A stretch of 64,000 nucleotides of DNA from Chloroflexota bacterium (GTDB taxonomy: Bacteria > Chloroflexota > Anaerolineae > UBA4142 > SHND01). The position numbers and the translations under genes are program-made. The stretch covers positions 46,532-110,531 of the forward strand of contig JACQWQ010000061.1 of assembly GCA_016209205.1 (NCBI GenBank). Reading direction: 5' to 3'. Of this stretch, positions 53,643 to 63,114 are shown in pieces. The notes beneath the pieces are model-generated. The model had not been told where the DNA came from, did not search any database, and worked only from the letters and a program-made list of their open reading frames with translations. Position 1 is the first letter of the stretch. Each line of letters opens with the position of its first letter.

Positions 53643-54366
53643 GACTCGACCAAATTGCGCGGGTCGAGTGCATCGCGCAGTCCGTCGCCGAGAAAATTCA
53701 CGCACAATAACGTGAGAATAATCATGAGACTCGGAAAGAACCACAACCACCATACCCCGCGCTGAATGAAACTCAGCGCCTGATTGATGATGTTACCCCA
53801 CGACGCAGTTGGCTCTTGAACGCCCAGCCCGAGAAAACTCACGTACGCCTCGAGGGTAATCGCGTTGACGAGACCGAGCGCGGCAAACACGATGATCGGT
53901 CCCATCGTGTTGGGCAAAATATGTCGCCAGATGATGCGGTCATTTTTGACGCCCAGTGCGTGCGCGGCGGTCACATATTCCTGTTCGCGGATCGAGAGAA
54001 ATTGTGCGCGCACGATGCGCGCGCCATACATCCAGCTCGTCACGCCAATGACGAGGATCACGATAGGCACGCTGCCGCTGATGCTCCGATCCAAAAACGT
54101 GAGGTTGGGGATTCTGCCGAGCAGCGCCTTGCTCAGCACGATGAGAATCAACAGCGTGGGAATGGCGAGCATCGCTTCCGTAAAGCGCATCAGGACCGAA
54201 TCCACTACGCCGCCATAATAACCCGAAAACGCGCCAATCAAAACACCTACCAGCGCGGCGACGATCACCGCCAAGAAGCCAACGAGCAACGAAATCTGCC
54301 CGCCATAAATGATGCGCGCGAAAATATCACGCCCCGTGGAATCCGTCCCCATCGGATGCGTCCATG
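53639..54366 (-). pseudogene. DppC-like peptide ABC permease, 5' truncated
   Basis: Homology begins at HPMGTDSTGRDIFARIIYGGQISL and runs through SMYGARIVRAQFLSIREQEYVTAAHALG (the EAA loop) to FLGDGLRDALDPRNL, so the last five helices are intact. The first helix (about 80 residues) is missing. At 54366 it is joined out of frame to the peptide-binding protein gene. This implies a deletion that removed the 3' end of the binding protein, the whole dppB and the start of dppC. Confidence 0.88.
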
Positions 54367-55615
54367 CCCGCCGCGCGCAAGTTCGCGTACGCCAGCACTT
54401 GGACATCCGCGCGCAGCTGATTGCCTGTCGTCGTCTGGTGATCGAACGAGAGACGGACTTTTTTGCCGTCAATATCTTTTACGCGAATGCCGTCTTCGCC
54501 TGCCGCCCACCCCGCTTCTTCCAGCAGTTTGGCTGCCTTTTCGGTGCTGAATTCGTACGGTTTCAGATCCGTATTAGTCCACTGCGCCGAATTGGGCCAC
54601 AAGGTTGCGATGGTGCTCGTCTTGCCATAGAGCAGCTTGTCGGCGATGGTCGCGCGGTCGAGGGCGTAGATGTACGCTTGGCGAACTTTTTCGTCTTTCC
54701 AGAAAACCGGACCTTCAACGCCGCCGTTGTCGGCGGTGCCCATGTTGAAAAAGTAATGCTCGAAATCGTTGCCCTTGACGGCGCTCACGTGCACTTTCGG
54801 TTCCAACGCGTCAACATCGGGAATGTTGGCTTCGGTCAGGTCAACCATAATATCTACATCACCCGCCGCCAAACCCGCCAGACCTGCATCGCGGCTCGGG
54901 ACAATCTTGATGTTGATTTCGTCCAGCTTGGGACGACCGCGCCAGTACGTGTCAGCGGCGACGAGTTTGATAAAATCGCCGCCCTTCCCCTCGGCAACTT
55001 TGAAGGCGCCCGCGCCGATGGGCTGCCGCAAGAACGGATCGCCGTCAATGGTTTCTTTGCTGCCGAGAAGGTGCTGTGGAAGCAGACCTGTGCCCTGTAC
55101 GCCCGACTGGGAGAACAGGTTGGCCCACGGCAAATATAATTCTTTGAATTTCACGACCGCAGTGAGGTCATCCGGTGTCTCGATGGACTCAATCTGATCG
55201 TACCCCGAACGTCCAGTGACGCCCGTGTTCTTTGGATTCATGATCGCTTCCCAGGTGAACTTGAGATCCTTGGAAGTAATCGGTTGTCCATCTTGCCATT
55301 TGAGATCTTTTTCAAGTTTGTAGGTCAGGGTCAGACCGTCTTTCGAGACCCCGCCATTTTCAACCGTCGGGTATTCTGCCGCGAGCTCCAACAGGACTTT
55401 TTCTTCACTGTCATAGTTCCAAAGTCCAGGGTTGGTCATTTCATTCACCCACGCGGTAAAGGTCTGGCTGCTATAAAAGGCAACCAGCGCGTTGGGTTCC
55501 TGATAAAAGGCAATCGTAATCGAACCGCCAGCGGCGGGGGGCGGTGCAGTAGTCGGCTCGGGTGCTTTGGTAGGTTCGGGGGCTGCGGTGGGTTGCGCCG
55601 GCGCCTCCTTTCTAC
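54366..55615 (-). pseudogene. Peptide-binding protein (SBP_bac_5), truncated at both ends
   Basis: The frame opens with a P/T-rich linker (APAQPTAAPEPTKAPEPTTA), then GGSITIAFYQEPNALVAFYSSQT, LTYKLEKDLKWQDGQPITSKDLKFTWEAIM, and ends in AYANLRAAGMDASD. The signal peptide and lipobox are absent: in-frame stops lie just upstream, after an AAGGAGG. The last 130 or so residues are also lost. It is paralogous to the intact lipoprotein at 58302-60107, and its promoter survives at 55699-55728. Confidence 0.88.
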
Positions 55616-55698
55616 GCTACTATAGATGTGGGCGCGTTGGGGGAAAAATTCTCGGCTCTGGGAAAACGCCGAGACCGTCTTGGGTGAAGGGGTAGCGC

Positions 55699-55728
55699 AT
55701 TATAGAATAGAGTTACAATTTTTGTCAA
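55699..55728 (-). promoter_or_regulatory. Sigma-70-type promoter of the decayed binding-protein gene
   Basis: On the minus strand TTGACA (55728-55723), 18 bp, TATAAT (55704-55699). Bases around it closely match the promoter at 60321-60350, showing common origin of the two cassettes. Confidence 0.8.
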
Positions 55729-55755
55729 TCAAAATTTCAGCAAAACAAACTGTGC

Positions 55756-56700
55756 CTACGCCAGCGTGCGTGGATCCAGCGCATCGCGCAGACCGTCGCC
55801 GACGAAATTGATAGCCAACACGGTAATCAAAATGAGCAGACCGGGGAAAAACCAGATATGCGGCGCGTTTTCGATATAGCGCGTAGCGTCTTCGAGCATA
55901 TTACCCCACGTCGCCGTCGGCGCGCGCACGCCCAATCCCAGAAAGCTGATGTACGCCTCCGAAAGGATTGCCGTGGCGATGCCCAAAGTCGCCGCCACAA
56001 TAATCGGCGCGGTGGTGTTGGGCAAGACATGGCGAAAGATAATACGCAGGTTTTTGACCCCCAACGCGCGCGCCGCAGTGACGAATTCGCGTTCCTTGAG
56101 CGAAAGGAATTCCGAGCGCACGATGCGCGCCAGATACATCCAGCTGGTAAACCCAATGATTAAAATGATGACGATCAAGCTGCCGCTGAATTCGCGACCG
56201 AACAATTCAAAGTTGCGAATCTTGTCGCCAGCGTATTTGGCGGCAATGATCAAGAGAAAAAGCGACGGGATGTTGAGCACCGCTTCGGTAAAACGCATGA
56301 GCACGCCGTCCAACTTGCCGCCATAGTATCCGGCAAACGCGCCAACCAGCACACCCACGACCAACGAAATCGCCACCGCCGTCAGACCAATCAAGAGGGA
56401 AATCTGCCCGCCGTAAATCGTCCGCGCCAAAATGTCACGCCCAATCGGGTCCGTCCCAAACGGATGCGCAGCCGAAGGCGCTTGCAGCCGAATATTCAAA
56501 TCGTTGTGATTGGCATACTGTTCGGAAAAAACAAATGATCCGATCACGATGTACGCGATGAGCGCGATCAAAAGGATCAAGCCAAAGAGCGCCGCGCGAT
56601 TCCGGCGCAGCTTGCGCCACGCCAATTGTCCCGGCGACAGCACTTTTTGCTCGGCGGCTTGGGTTTGGGTAACGTTAAACGTCTCGGCAAGCGTAGCCAT
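55756..56700 (-). CDS. DppC/OppC-type peptide ABC permease
   Basis: Start at 56700 (GAGGAG 8 nt upstream; the GTG at 56709 is less likely). 314 residues: first helix ALFGLILLIALIAYIVIGSFV, HPFGTDPIGRDILARTIYGG, and the EAA loop SEFLSLKEREFVTAARALGVKNLRIIFRHVLPN, ending GDGLRDALDPRTLA. It forms the membrane channel with the DppB protein 12 nt upstream. No ATPase gene is found in the window. Confidence 0.93.
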   Translation of the reverse strand: MATLAETFNVTQTQAAEQKVLSPGQLAWRKLRRNRAALFGLILLIALIAYIVIGSFVFSEQYANHNDLNIRLQAPSAAHPFGTDPIGRDILARTIYGGQISLLIGLTAVAISLVVGVLVGAFAGYYGGKLDGVLMRFTEAVLNIPSLFLLIIAAKYAGDKIRNFELFGREFSGSLIVIILIIGFTSWMYLARIVRSEFLSLKEREFVTAARALGVKNLRIIFRHVLPNTTAPIIVAATLGIATAILSEAYISFLGLGVRAPTATWGNMLEDATRYIENAPHIWFFPGLLILITVLAINFVGDGLRDALDPRTLA

Positions 56701-56712
56701 GCAGCCCACTCC

Positions 56713-57747
56713 TCATTGATAGCGGATGCGCGGATCGAGAAACGTGTACGTAATATCCGTCAGCAATTGGAAAAAGACCACCGAGAGCGAAATCAGCATG
56801 AGCACCCCCATCAAGACCGGTAAATCTGATTTGAGCGCATGATCGTAGAACAAGCGCCCCATGCCGGGCCACGAAAAGATGGTTTCAGTGACCAACGCGC
56901 CCGCGAGCAAAAAGCCGAGGTCGAGTCCGATGAGCGTTACGATGGGCAGGGCTGCATTTTTGAGCGCATGTTTAAAGAGGACCGTTTTGTTCGAGAGGCC
57001 CTTGGATTTGGCGGTCCGAATATAATCTTGCCCGATCACTTCTAGCATATTGGACCGAATAAAGCGGCTGTAGGCAGCAATCGAAATGATGGACAAGGTC
57101 GCCACCGGCAAAACCAAATGCCACAACAATTGGTCCCACGTTTTTCCGGCGGAAGGTTCAAACATCCCCACCGTCGGAAAGTACGGCAACCCTGCGCGTT
57201 TCAGGTACACTCCAAAAATGTAAATCAACCCAAGCGCCAAGAGCGGCACAGGCATCGAATAGCCGACAAACGACAAGCCCGTAAAAACATTGTCATAGAT
57301 CGAGTATTGTCTCAGCGCCGACGTAATTCCAATGAGCAGCGCAAAAACAATAATGACAATTTCAGCGGTCACCATCAAGAGCAAAGTATTCGGCAAGCGC
57401 TGCCCGATCATTTCTGTCACCGGTTCGCGCGTCACGACGGAGGCGCCCAAATCTCCACGCAGTACGCCGCGCCGCGTACCGCTGGTTTCAGCAACGCCGT
57501 CGCCGTTCACATCAATTCGCATCCAGTCATTGCCCACAAGCCATACCAGATATTGCACATAGATGGGCTGATCCAAACCCAGCTGCCGGATCAGACGCTC
57601 GCGGTCTTTGCCTTTGACCTGCCCGGCGCGTCCCGCGAACGAAGTCAGCGGATCGCCCATATTCATAATCAGCACAAAGAGAATGATGCTGAGCAGGAAC
57701 AAGAGCGGAATCGCTTGCAGTAAACGACGCACAATAAACTTGCCCAT
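56713..57747 (-). CDS. DppB/OppB-type peptide ABC permease
   Basis: 344 residues from ATG at 57747. First helix AIPLLFLLSIILFVLIMNMGDP, then GDLGASVVTREPVTEMIGQRLPNTLLLM, and the EAA loop VIGQDYIRTAKSKGLSNKTVLFKHALKNAALP with FSWPGMGRLFYDH. An insertion of about 35 residues (NDWMRIDVNGDGVAETSGTR) in the first periplasmic loop is unusual. Second gene of the cassette. Confidence 0.92.
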   Translation of the reverse strand: MGKFIVRRLLQAIPLLFLLSIILFVLIMNMGDPLTSFAGRAGQVKGKDRERLIRQLGLDQPIYVQYLVWLVGNDWMRIDVNGDGVAETSGTRRGVLRGDLGASVVTREPVTEMIGQRLPNTLLLMVTAEIVIIVFALLIGITSALRQYSIYDNVFTGLSFVGYSMPVPLLALGLIYIFGVYLKRAGLPYFPTVGMFEPSAGKTWDQLLWHLVLPVATLSIISIAAYSRFIRSNMLEVIGQDYIRTAKSKGLSNKTVLFKHALKNAALPIVTLIGLDLGFLLAGALVTETIFSWPGMGRLFYDHALKSDLPVLMGVLMLISLSVVFFQLLTDITYTFLDPRIRYQ

Positions 57748-58301
57748 TGGTGACGCCCGTACCAAAAACCCGTTATCCTGCGCCCGCGAAGTTGAACGCG
57801 CTGTAAAACAAGAAAACAGGTTCTTGGATAACCTACTTGTCTATCGGTGAAGATACTCCTGATTGCTCGCGCTGGAGGATTGCTCGCGCTGGATTGCGGA
57901 TGAACGCCATCCGAGTAATCCAGCATCTTGGGCGTGGATGCGAATGAACTTCATTCGACAAATCCACGCGAGCAGGAGATTTCCACGCGAGCAAGAGATA
58001 TTGATCGCAGCTCGGAATAGACTGCTGTCTTGCCCCATCTGTAAGAGAGTGTTTCATAATTGTCATTGCGAGCCGTTTTTGCGAAGCAATCCCTTGGGGA
58101 TGAGATTGCTTCGTCGCAAAAACCGTTCCTGCTCAGAACTTGAACGGGGTCTGTCATATCGAATGTTTCGTATTGCGAAACGATGAGATATCTCGCTCCG
58201 CTCGATATGACAAGTTCTCCGCCCATACAGCCCCCGCGGGCTGATCATCTCGCAATGACTTTCAAAGCACTCCAAGGGCAAGACAGCAGCATGAGACACG
58301 C
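57748..58301. repeat. Repeat-rich intergenic region inside the peptide operon
   Basis: 550 bp without a gene. 57860-57980 has GATTGCTCGCGCTGG duplications and hairpins (GATGAACGCCATCC, AATGAACTTCATTC). 58060-58120 has GTCATTGCGAGCCGTTTTTG with an AGCAATCCC/GGGATGAGATTGCT palindrome. 58135-58258 has the CATATCGA...TCGATATGAC and CAGCCCCCGCGGGCTG modules. It separates the binding protein gene from dppB and may attenuate readthrough. Confidence 0.8.
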
Positions 58302-60107
58302 TTATTGCGTTTTATCCCACTCGTACGAATTCCAGAACGGCGTTGCGCCAGAGAACTTGATGTTGGACGCTTTTTTCGAGATCGTCCAGAGATCGGGATC
58401 ATCCCAGATGCTCACCCAGTACACTTGATCCGCAATGATTTTCTGGATCTTGTGAAAGATCTCGGTGCGCGCCTTGGCGTCTACAGTTTTGGCTTGCTCC
58501 TGGAACAGCCCGTCGAGCTCTTTGTCGCAAAAGAACTGCCAGTTGTTGCCCGGTGGATTCTTTTCGGAAGGAATCTCACTGCACAACCACGCGGACGTAT
58601 CGGGGTCCGGGAAATTGGGCGAGTTGGACCATTCGGCAATATCGTACTGCCCGGTCGCCACCGGTCCCTTGTCCCCGTAACTGTTGAAAAACACGTCAGA
58701 CGGGTGGTTCACCAATTCGGTGTCAACCCCGATTTCTTTCCATTGCTGCTGCACAATCGCCTGTGTGTTTTCGCGCACTTCACGCGTCGTCGTCACGTAG
58801 CGCAGTTTGAGTTTGACGCCACCCTTCTCGCGGATGCCATCCGCGCCGGCTTTCCAGCCCGCGTCGTCGAGCAATTTCTTGGCGCCTTCTGGATCATACG
58901 GGATAGGTTTAATGGTCGAATCGGCTTGCGGCATTCCGTCCCAGAGCGTGAGCGCGGGTTTGGTCAAGCCGTACAACAGCTCCTTGTCAATCTTGTCGCG
59001 ATCTACCGCCATGACAACCGCGCGGCGCACGTTGGCATCTTGCAACGCCGGATGTCCCTTGGTCGCTTCCTCCGTGCTCAAGTTAAAGTACCACCCCTCC
59101 TTATAACCGGACTGCACCTTGGCGATATTGACGGTGCCCAGTTTTTCGAGATCGGGAACATCCGAGGGGCTGATAAACACACCCACATCGGTGTCACCCG
59201 CTTTGATCGCCGCGAGCTGCGCGGCATCGTCGGGAACAACGCGGATAAAAACCTGGTCCGACTTGGGTTTGCCCAGCCAAAAGTCCGGGTTCGCCTGGAA
59301 CGTCAGATGACTCCCCGTTTCCCACTCTTTGAAAAGGAATGGTCCGACGCCGACATTCGGAGCACGATTCCATTCCGCATTGTCGAGCGTCCCATCCTTT
59401 TTGAAAATGGGCTCCAAGATATGTTTGGGAATCGCAACGGTGGCGTTCACGCGACTAAAGATCGAGGTCATCCACGGTGCAAAGGGTTCGTTGAACGTCA
59501 CGACGAGCGTGTTCGGGTCAGGGGCTTCCACTTTTGCCACTTTGGTATCAAAGGGATCGCGACTCGTCACGGTATTCTTGTCGCTCAAAATCATTTGATA
59601 CGTAAACACATAGTCGTCTGCCGTGAATGGAGTACCATCTGACCATTTGACATCGTTGCGCAATTTGAACGTGATGACTTTGCCGTCTGCCGAAATGCCG
59701 CCGTTTTCGATGGTCGGAATTTCTTTGGCGATCCAGGGCAATGCCTCATTCTTGTCATTGAACGTGATCAGCGCATTGTCCAGATACAAGTCAAACAGAT
59801 TGGCAGTGAACCACTGATTCGTGTACAGTGGGCTTAGGTTATTGGGTTCCTGAGTGTACGTGATCGTAACGACTTTGTTGCCAGTTGTCGGAGGGGCAGT
59901 TGTCGGCGCGGGCGCGGTGGTCGGGGCAGGCGCAGTCGTGGGCGCGGGCGCGCTCGTCGGTTGCGCCGCCGGGGCTTGCGTCGGAGGGGGCGGCACTGCC
60001 GTCGGTGCGACGGTTGGCGCGGCGGCAGGCGTGCAAGCGATCAAGAGCGCCACTCCAACCACGATCAATCCCACAAAGATGGTGCGTTGTGTGAAAACGC
60101 CTTTCAT
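58302..60107 (-). CDS. Peptide/solute-binding lipoprotein (SBP_bac_5)
   Basis: 601 residues. The signal peptide ends in the lipobox LLIAC (Cys near 25). A linker carries three APAPTT repeats. The mature domain has VVTITYTQEPNNLSPLYTNQ, KVITFKLRNDVKWSDGTPFTADDYVFTY (family signature) and VYWVSIWDDPDLWTI. It captures peptides or similar solutes outside the membrane for the DppBC channel. AGGAG precedes ATG, and a 210-nt leader follows the promoter at 60321-60350. Confidence 0.93.
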   Translation of the reverse strand: MKGVFTQRTIFVGLIVVGVALLIACTPAAAPTVAPTAVPPPPTQAPAAQPTSAPAPTTAPAPTTAPAPTTAPPTTGNKVVTITYTQEPNNLSPLYTNQWFTANLFDLYLDNALITFNDKNEALPWIAKEIPTIENGGISADGKVITFKLRNDVKWSDGTPFTADDYVFTYQMILSDKNTVTSRDPFDTKVAKVEAPDPNTLVVTFNEPFAPWMTSIFSRVNATVAIPKHILEPIFKKDGTLDNAEWNRAPNVGVGPFLFKEWETGSHLTFQANPDFWLGKPKSDQVFIRVVPDDAAQLAAIKAGDTDVGVFISPSDVPDLEKLGTVNIAKVQSGYKEGWYFNLSTEEATKGHPALQDANVRRAVVMAVDRDKIDKELLYGLTKPALTLWDGMPQADSTIKPIPYDPEGAKKLLDDAGWKAGADGIREKGGVKLKLRYVTTTREVRENTQAIVQQQWKEIGVDTELVNHPSDVFFNSYGDKGPVATGQYDIAEWSNSPNFPDPDTSAWLCSEIPSEKNPPGNNWQFFCDKELDGLFQEQAKTVDAKARTEIFHKIQKIIADQVYWVSIWDDPDLWTISKKASNIKFSGATPFWNSYEWDKTQ

Positions 60108-60320
60108 GGTTTCTTCTCCTCTGGTTACTGTTGCTCGGGCATCTCAAACCGATCGTTTAGGCGCGATACGGTAATGAGAGAGCCCAAAATTGTTGGTGCG
60201 TCTATCAAGACAGATTCGAGTCTCGTGAGTGGCACCTCCTTTGCTATGGCTCAAGCGGGCGTCACTTGAGGAATAAATCGCTTGGGGGGAAGGTCTTGAC
60301 ATCATGCGAAGGTTGAAGGC
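60108..60320. other. Long 5' leader of the binding-protein gene
   Basis: About 210 bp transcribed before the start codon. It contains AAAGGAGGTGCC near 60230 with no good frame behind it, possibly a degenerate leader. No known riboswitch was recognised. Confidence 0.4.
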
Positions 60321-60350
60321 ATTATAGAATGGAGTCGCAGCGTTTGTCAA
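60321..60350 (-). promoter_or_regulatory. Sigma-70-type promoter of the peptide-binding operon
   Basis: On the minus strand TTGACA (60350-60345), 18-bp spacer, TATAAT (60326-60321). Both boxes are at consensus. Confidence 0.85.
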
Positions 60351-60380
60351 TCGAAATTTTCTGGTGGTTACATGTTTTCA

Positions 60381-60424
60381 AAAACCTGTGAGGTCGGCGC
60401 GAAGCAGAGACCCTCACAGGTTTT
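60381..60424. repeat. AAACCTGTGAGG hairpin element, copy 2
   Basis: AAAACCTGTGAGGTCGGCGC and its counterpart CCCTCACAGGTTTT form a stem around GAAGCAGAG. Inverted relative to 43172-43214. Outer bases TTTTCAAAAA / GTTTTGAAAA extend the palindrome. Confidence 0.88.
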
Positions 60425-60482
60425 GAAAACGGGTAGTGACCAGAATTTTTAGTAATGCAATTTGCGGCTAGAATACGTCAAA

Positions 60483-60508
60483 CTTGGTCGAATCTCGATT
60501 CGACCAAG
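60483..60508. promoter_or_regulatory. Perfect 11-bp palindrome before membrane gene
   Basis: CTTGGTCGAAT-CTCG-ATTCGACCAAG lies 27 bp before the TTG start of the next gene. It could be an operator or a leader hairpin. Confidence 0.6.
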
Positions 60509-60534
60509 CCACATTCCAGACAGGAGCCATTCCC

Positions 60535-61107
60535 TTGTTATATCCTCTGTTCATAGCGCTTTTGACCGGGGGCTTGTACGCCGCCAGCGCATGGGCGGTC
60601 AATTCCAACCTGGCGCTCTTCGCCGGAATGGTCGCAGGTGTCTTGATGTTTTTGGCGATTTACTTGCCGCGTCACTTTTTTCAGTATCATCTGGAGGACC
60701 TCGCCCCAACGGTTTTGCAGAGATTGATGCAGCGCGCCGTGATCGGGACGGGCTTGGTTTTGGCAATCCCGCTGCTCGTGCTCGCCATGCTGGGGGTTTG
60801 GACGAATCCGGTGCTGTTGGGCGAGTTGTATGTTTACGCGCTGATTGGCGTATTTTTGTTTCAGGGCATCGGCGAAGTCATTACCAATCATGTCCTGTAT
60901 CTACAGCGCACCAATCAGTACAACTCGAATCAGCTCTTTGCCATGCTCTCTGGCATCGCGCTGTTGATTTTTGTCTTGATTCTTTACTTTCTCGCCTTTG
61001 ACCTCGCGCAGCCGCCGCAGCTGCACAACTATGTGCGTGACCTGTTGGCCATCACACTCGTTCTGAGCGGCTACGGGCGCGCCGTCTTTCTCATGGCGCA
61101 CCATTAG
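60535..61107 (+). CDS. Multi-pass membrane protein of unknown function
   Basis: TTG at 60535 is chosen because CAGGAG lies 8 nt upstream and the earlier frame runs through the palindrome. 190 residues with six helices: LLYPLFIALLTGGLYAA, LALFAGMVAGVLMFLAIYL, GTGLVLAIPLLVLAML, GELYVYALIGVFLFQGIG, LFAMLSGIALLIFVLILYF and LLAITLVLSGYGRAVFLM. No family recognised. It converges with the LysM gene. Confidence 0.6.
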   Translation: MLYPLFIALLTGGLYAASAWAVNSNLALFAGMVAGVLMFLAIYLPRHFFQYHLEDLAPTVLQRLMQRAVIGTGLVLAIPLLVLAMLGVWTNPVLLGELYVYALIGVFLFQGIGEVITNHVLYLQRTNQYNSNQLFAMLSGIALLIFVLILYFLAFDLAQPPQLHNYVRDLLAITLVLSGYGRAVFLMAHH

Positions 61108-61111
61108 CCTT

Positions 61112-62692
61112 TCATTTCATTGGAATAATCAAACGCGTCCCGGGAATGATTTCGCCCTGCATCCCGACGCGATTGATTTGCGCCAACACGAGCGCGTCCA
61201 TTTTGAACAACGCCGCGATGCGCGACAGCGTATCGCCCTTGCGCGTCACATAGAACGTTGTACGTTTGTTTTGGAGAAAAGCGCGAATTTCCTGCGCGGA
61301 CACGATGGGCGTTGCCGGATCGCCGATGCCCAAAACGCCAAACTGCGGCGCGGACGATTCAAGGATTGCCTCTGTTTCGGCGATACTCAGAACCATTGCT
61401 GCTTGAGGAATCACCAGCTGTTGTCCGGGACGAATGAGATTCGCGCGCGGCAGATTGTTGGCGACGACGAGCGCCTGCACCGTGACGTTGAAGCGCACCG
61501 CAATCGCGCTCAGCGTGTCCCCCCCGCGCACAATGTAAATCGTTCCGCTCAACGTGGGCGCGGGCATTGGTGATGTTTCACCCGCGCTCGGTTTGGTCTC
61601 GATGGGCGGTGTTGGCAATGTCGGCTGCGACGTGACACCGGGAATGCGCAGCCGCTGTCCCGCGCGCAGCAGTCGCGCGTCCGCAATCGCATTCACATTC
61701 ATCAACAGTACCAAATCCACACCAAAGCGTCTGGCAATCGCAAGCAGTGTGTCGCCGGGAACGACAATATATTCGATGCCGCCGGGTGGAACGGGCTGCG
61801 TTGGCGTTGGCGTTGGCTGCGGACGCGCGATGGGCGGCGGCGCGGCGGGCACGGGCGGCAAATTCACAGGCGCGTCCTTTGAAACCTCGCGCAAGGTTTT
61901 CACTAACGCGCCGCTGCGTTGAATCACGTTCAGCGCGTTTTCCGGCGCGGCATCCGAGTCCCAAATAAAAAACGTCGCGCCCTCGACGTACGCGTAATTG
62001 TACAGCGAGTGCATGAACGTGACGTATTGTTCCGGCGAGCGCGGGTCGTGGACGGCAAAGTTGCCGCACTCGGAAATGAACATTGGTTTTTCCGGGAACA
62101 AGTTGTGCGTGAGCACAAAGCGCTGTCCGCCGTCGAGCGTGAGCGGTCCATCATCCGCGCGCCAGTAACAGTGGCAGTCCATCACATCCGCGAGTTGGAT
62201 GCTGCCGCGACAAATTTCCAAACCGACGTAGCCGCCTTGATTCTTGTCGTCGCTGTGATCGTTCGCAAATGCGGGGTAGTGCAACCGCGCCCACGGAATG
62301 GATTCACGCAGCCGCTGAATCATTTCCAGATTCCACTTGTGAATGTCTTGATACAAGGATGCCGGCGGCACGGGCTGACTCGGACTTGCGCCTTGGGGAT
62401 GTCCTTCCAAATCCAGATTTTGTTCGTTCGCCCACGTCAATTCATTCGTCACGGGGCGCAAACGATTCGCCGTGTCCGTAATCTCGCGCGCCCAATCGGC
62501 GGGATTCTGATTGAACCAATTTTGGAGATAATAGCGCACGAGGATGCGCGCGTTTGGATATTTGGCGCGGATTTGCGGAATGAGGTTTTCGTTGACGTGC
62601 AGGACGGTATAATTGTGAAACCCTGCCGCAAAAAAATCGTCCATCCGCCGAAAACCCGCGTTCGGCGCGTGAATGCCCCAACGGTTGTGCAT
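61112..62692 (-). CDS. TIM-barrel glycosidase-like protein with three LysM domains
   Basis: 526 residues. The N-terminal 270 look like a clan GH-A barrel: ELTWANEQNLDLEG (acid/base Glu candidate near 90) and KPMFISECGNFAVHDP (nucleophile Glu near 205). A P/T-rich linker follows, then LysM domains at about 310-355 (IVVPGDTLLAIARRFGV), 385-430 (IVRGGDTLSAIAVRFNV) and 480-525 (VTRKGDTLSRIAALFKM). LysM binds peptidoglycan or chitin-like glycans, yet no signal peptide is seen at MHNRWGIHAPN, so export is unexplained. Gram-type cell-wall or glycan hydrolysis is inferred. Confidence 0.8.
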   Translation of the reverse strand: MHNRWGIHAPNAGFRRMDDFFAAGFHNYTVLHVNENLIPQIRAKYPNARILVRYYLQNWFNQNPADWAREITDTANRLRPVTNELTWANEQNLDLEGHPQGASPSQPVPPASLYQDIHKWNLEMIQRLRESIPWARLHYPAFANDHSDDKNQGGYVGLEICRGSIQLADVMDCHCYWRADDGPLTLDGGQRFVLTHNLFPEKPMFISECGNFAVHDPRSPEQYVTFMHSLYNYAYVEGATFFIWDSDAAPENALNVIQRSGALVKTLREVSKDAPVNLPPVPAAPPPIARPQPTPTPTQPVPPGGIEYIVVPGDTLLAIARRFGVDLVLLMNVNAIADARLLRAGQRLRIPGVTSQPTLPTPPIETKPSAGETSPMPAPTLSGTIYIVRGGDTLSAIAVRFNVTVQALVVANNLPRANLIRPGQQLVIPQAAMVLSIAETEAILESSAPQFGVLGIGDPATPIVSAQEIRAFLQNKRTTFYVTRKGDTLSRIAALFKMDALVLAQINRVGMQGEIIPGTRLIIPMK

Positions 62693-62964
62693 AGCCCATC
62701 CTTTCGCCAGCGTGTGATGATTCTATGATGGGCGCGGGGAGTTGTCAATCAGTGAGCAGTGAACAGTGATCAGTTATCAGTGGACAGTGATCAGTTATCA
62801 GTGGACAGTGATCAGTTATCGGTCATCAGTCTCAGAAGATCCAAATTCGCGGGTTTGTAAGACCTGTCAGGTTTCGCAGCCCCGCGAATTCAACGCCGTT
62901 TTCGATAGCGAAACCTGATAGGTTTCTCAATTCTGGATCTACAGAGTCTCGTGACTTGTGTTTT
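62693..62964. repeat. Intergenic tandem and inverted repeats
   Basis: 62756-62825 is a tandem of GATCAGTTATCAGTGGACAGT units. 62860-62925 carries GACCTGTCAGGTTTCGC / GCGAAACCTGATAGGTTTC, an imperfect palindrome related to 7219-7320. No gene. Confidence 0.8.
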
Positions 62965-63114
62965 TTGCAATAAAATTCGATTCCCATATAATGCCGACGA
63001 TCAGCGCGGCGGGAAAATCCCCTCCCGCCGCGGCTTTGTAAAACAGCATCAAATGGCTCGAACAGTGAAACGAGCGGCTGCGCCGTTTCACGGCGCAGCC
63101 GCTCGAATTTTTTC
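62965..63114 (+). ncRNA. Candidate small RNA or attenuator with alternative hairpins
   Basis: Promoter TTGCAA (62965-62970), 16 bp, TATAAT (62987-62992). The transcript from about 62999 first folds CGCGGCGGGA / TCCCGCCGCG (63005-63032). It ends with a 16-bp terminator stem, CGAGCGGCTGCGCCGT / ACGGCGCAGCCGCTCG (63071-63105), followed by a T run. GTGAAACG (63065-63072) can instead pair with CGTTTCAC (63084-63091), which would break the terminator. It is either a 115-nt RNA or an attenuator for the secreted protein gene at 63580. Confidence 0.45.
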
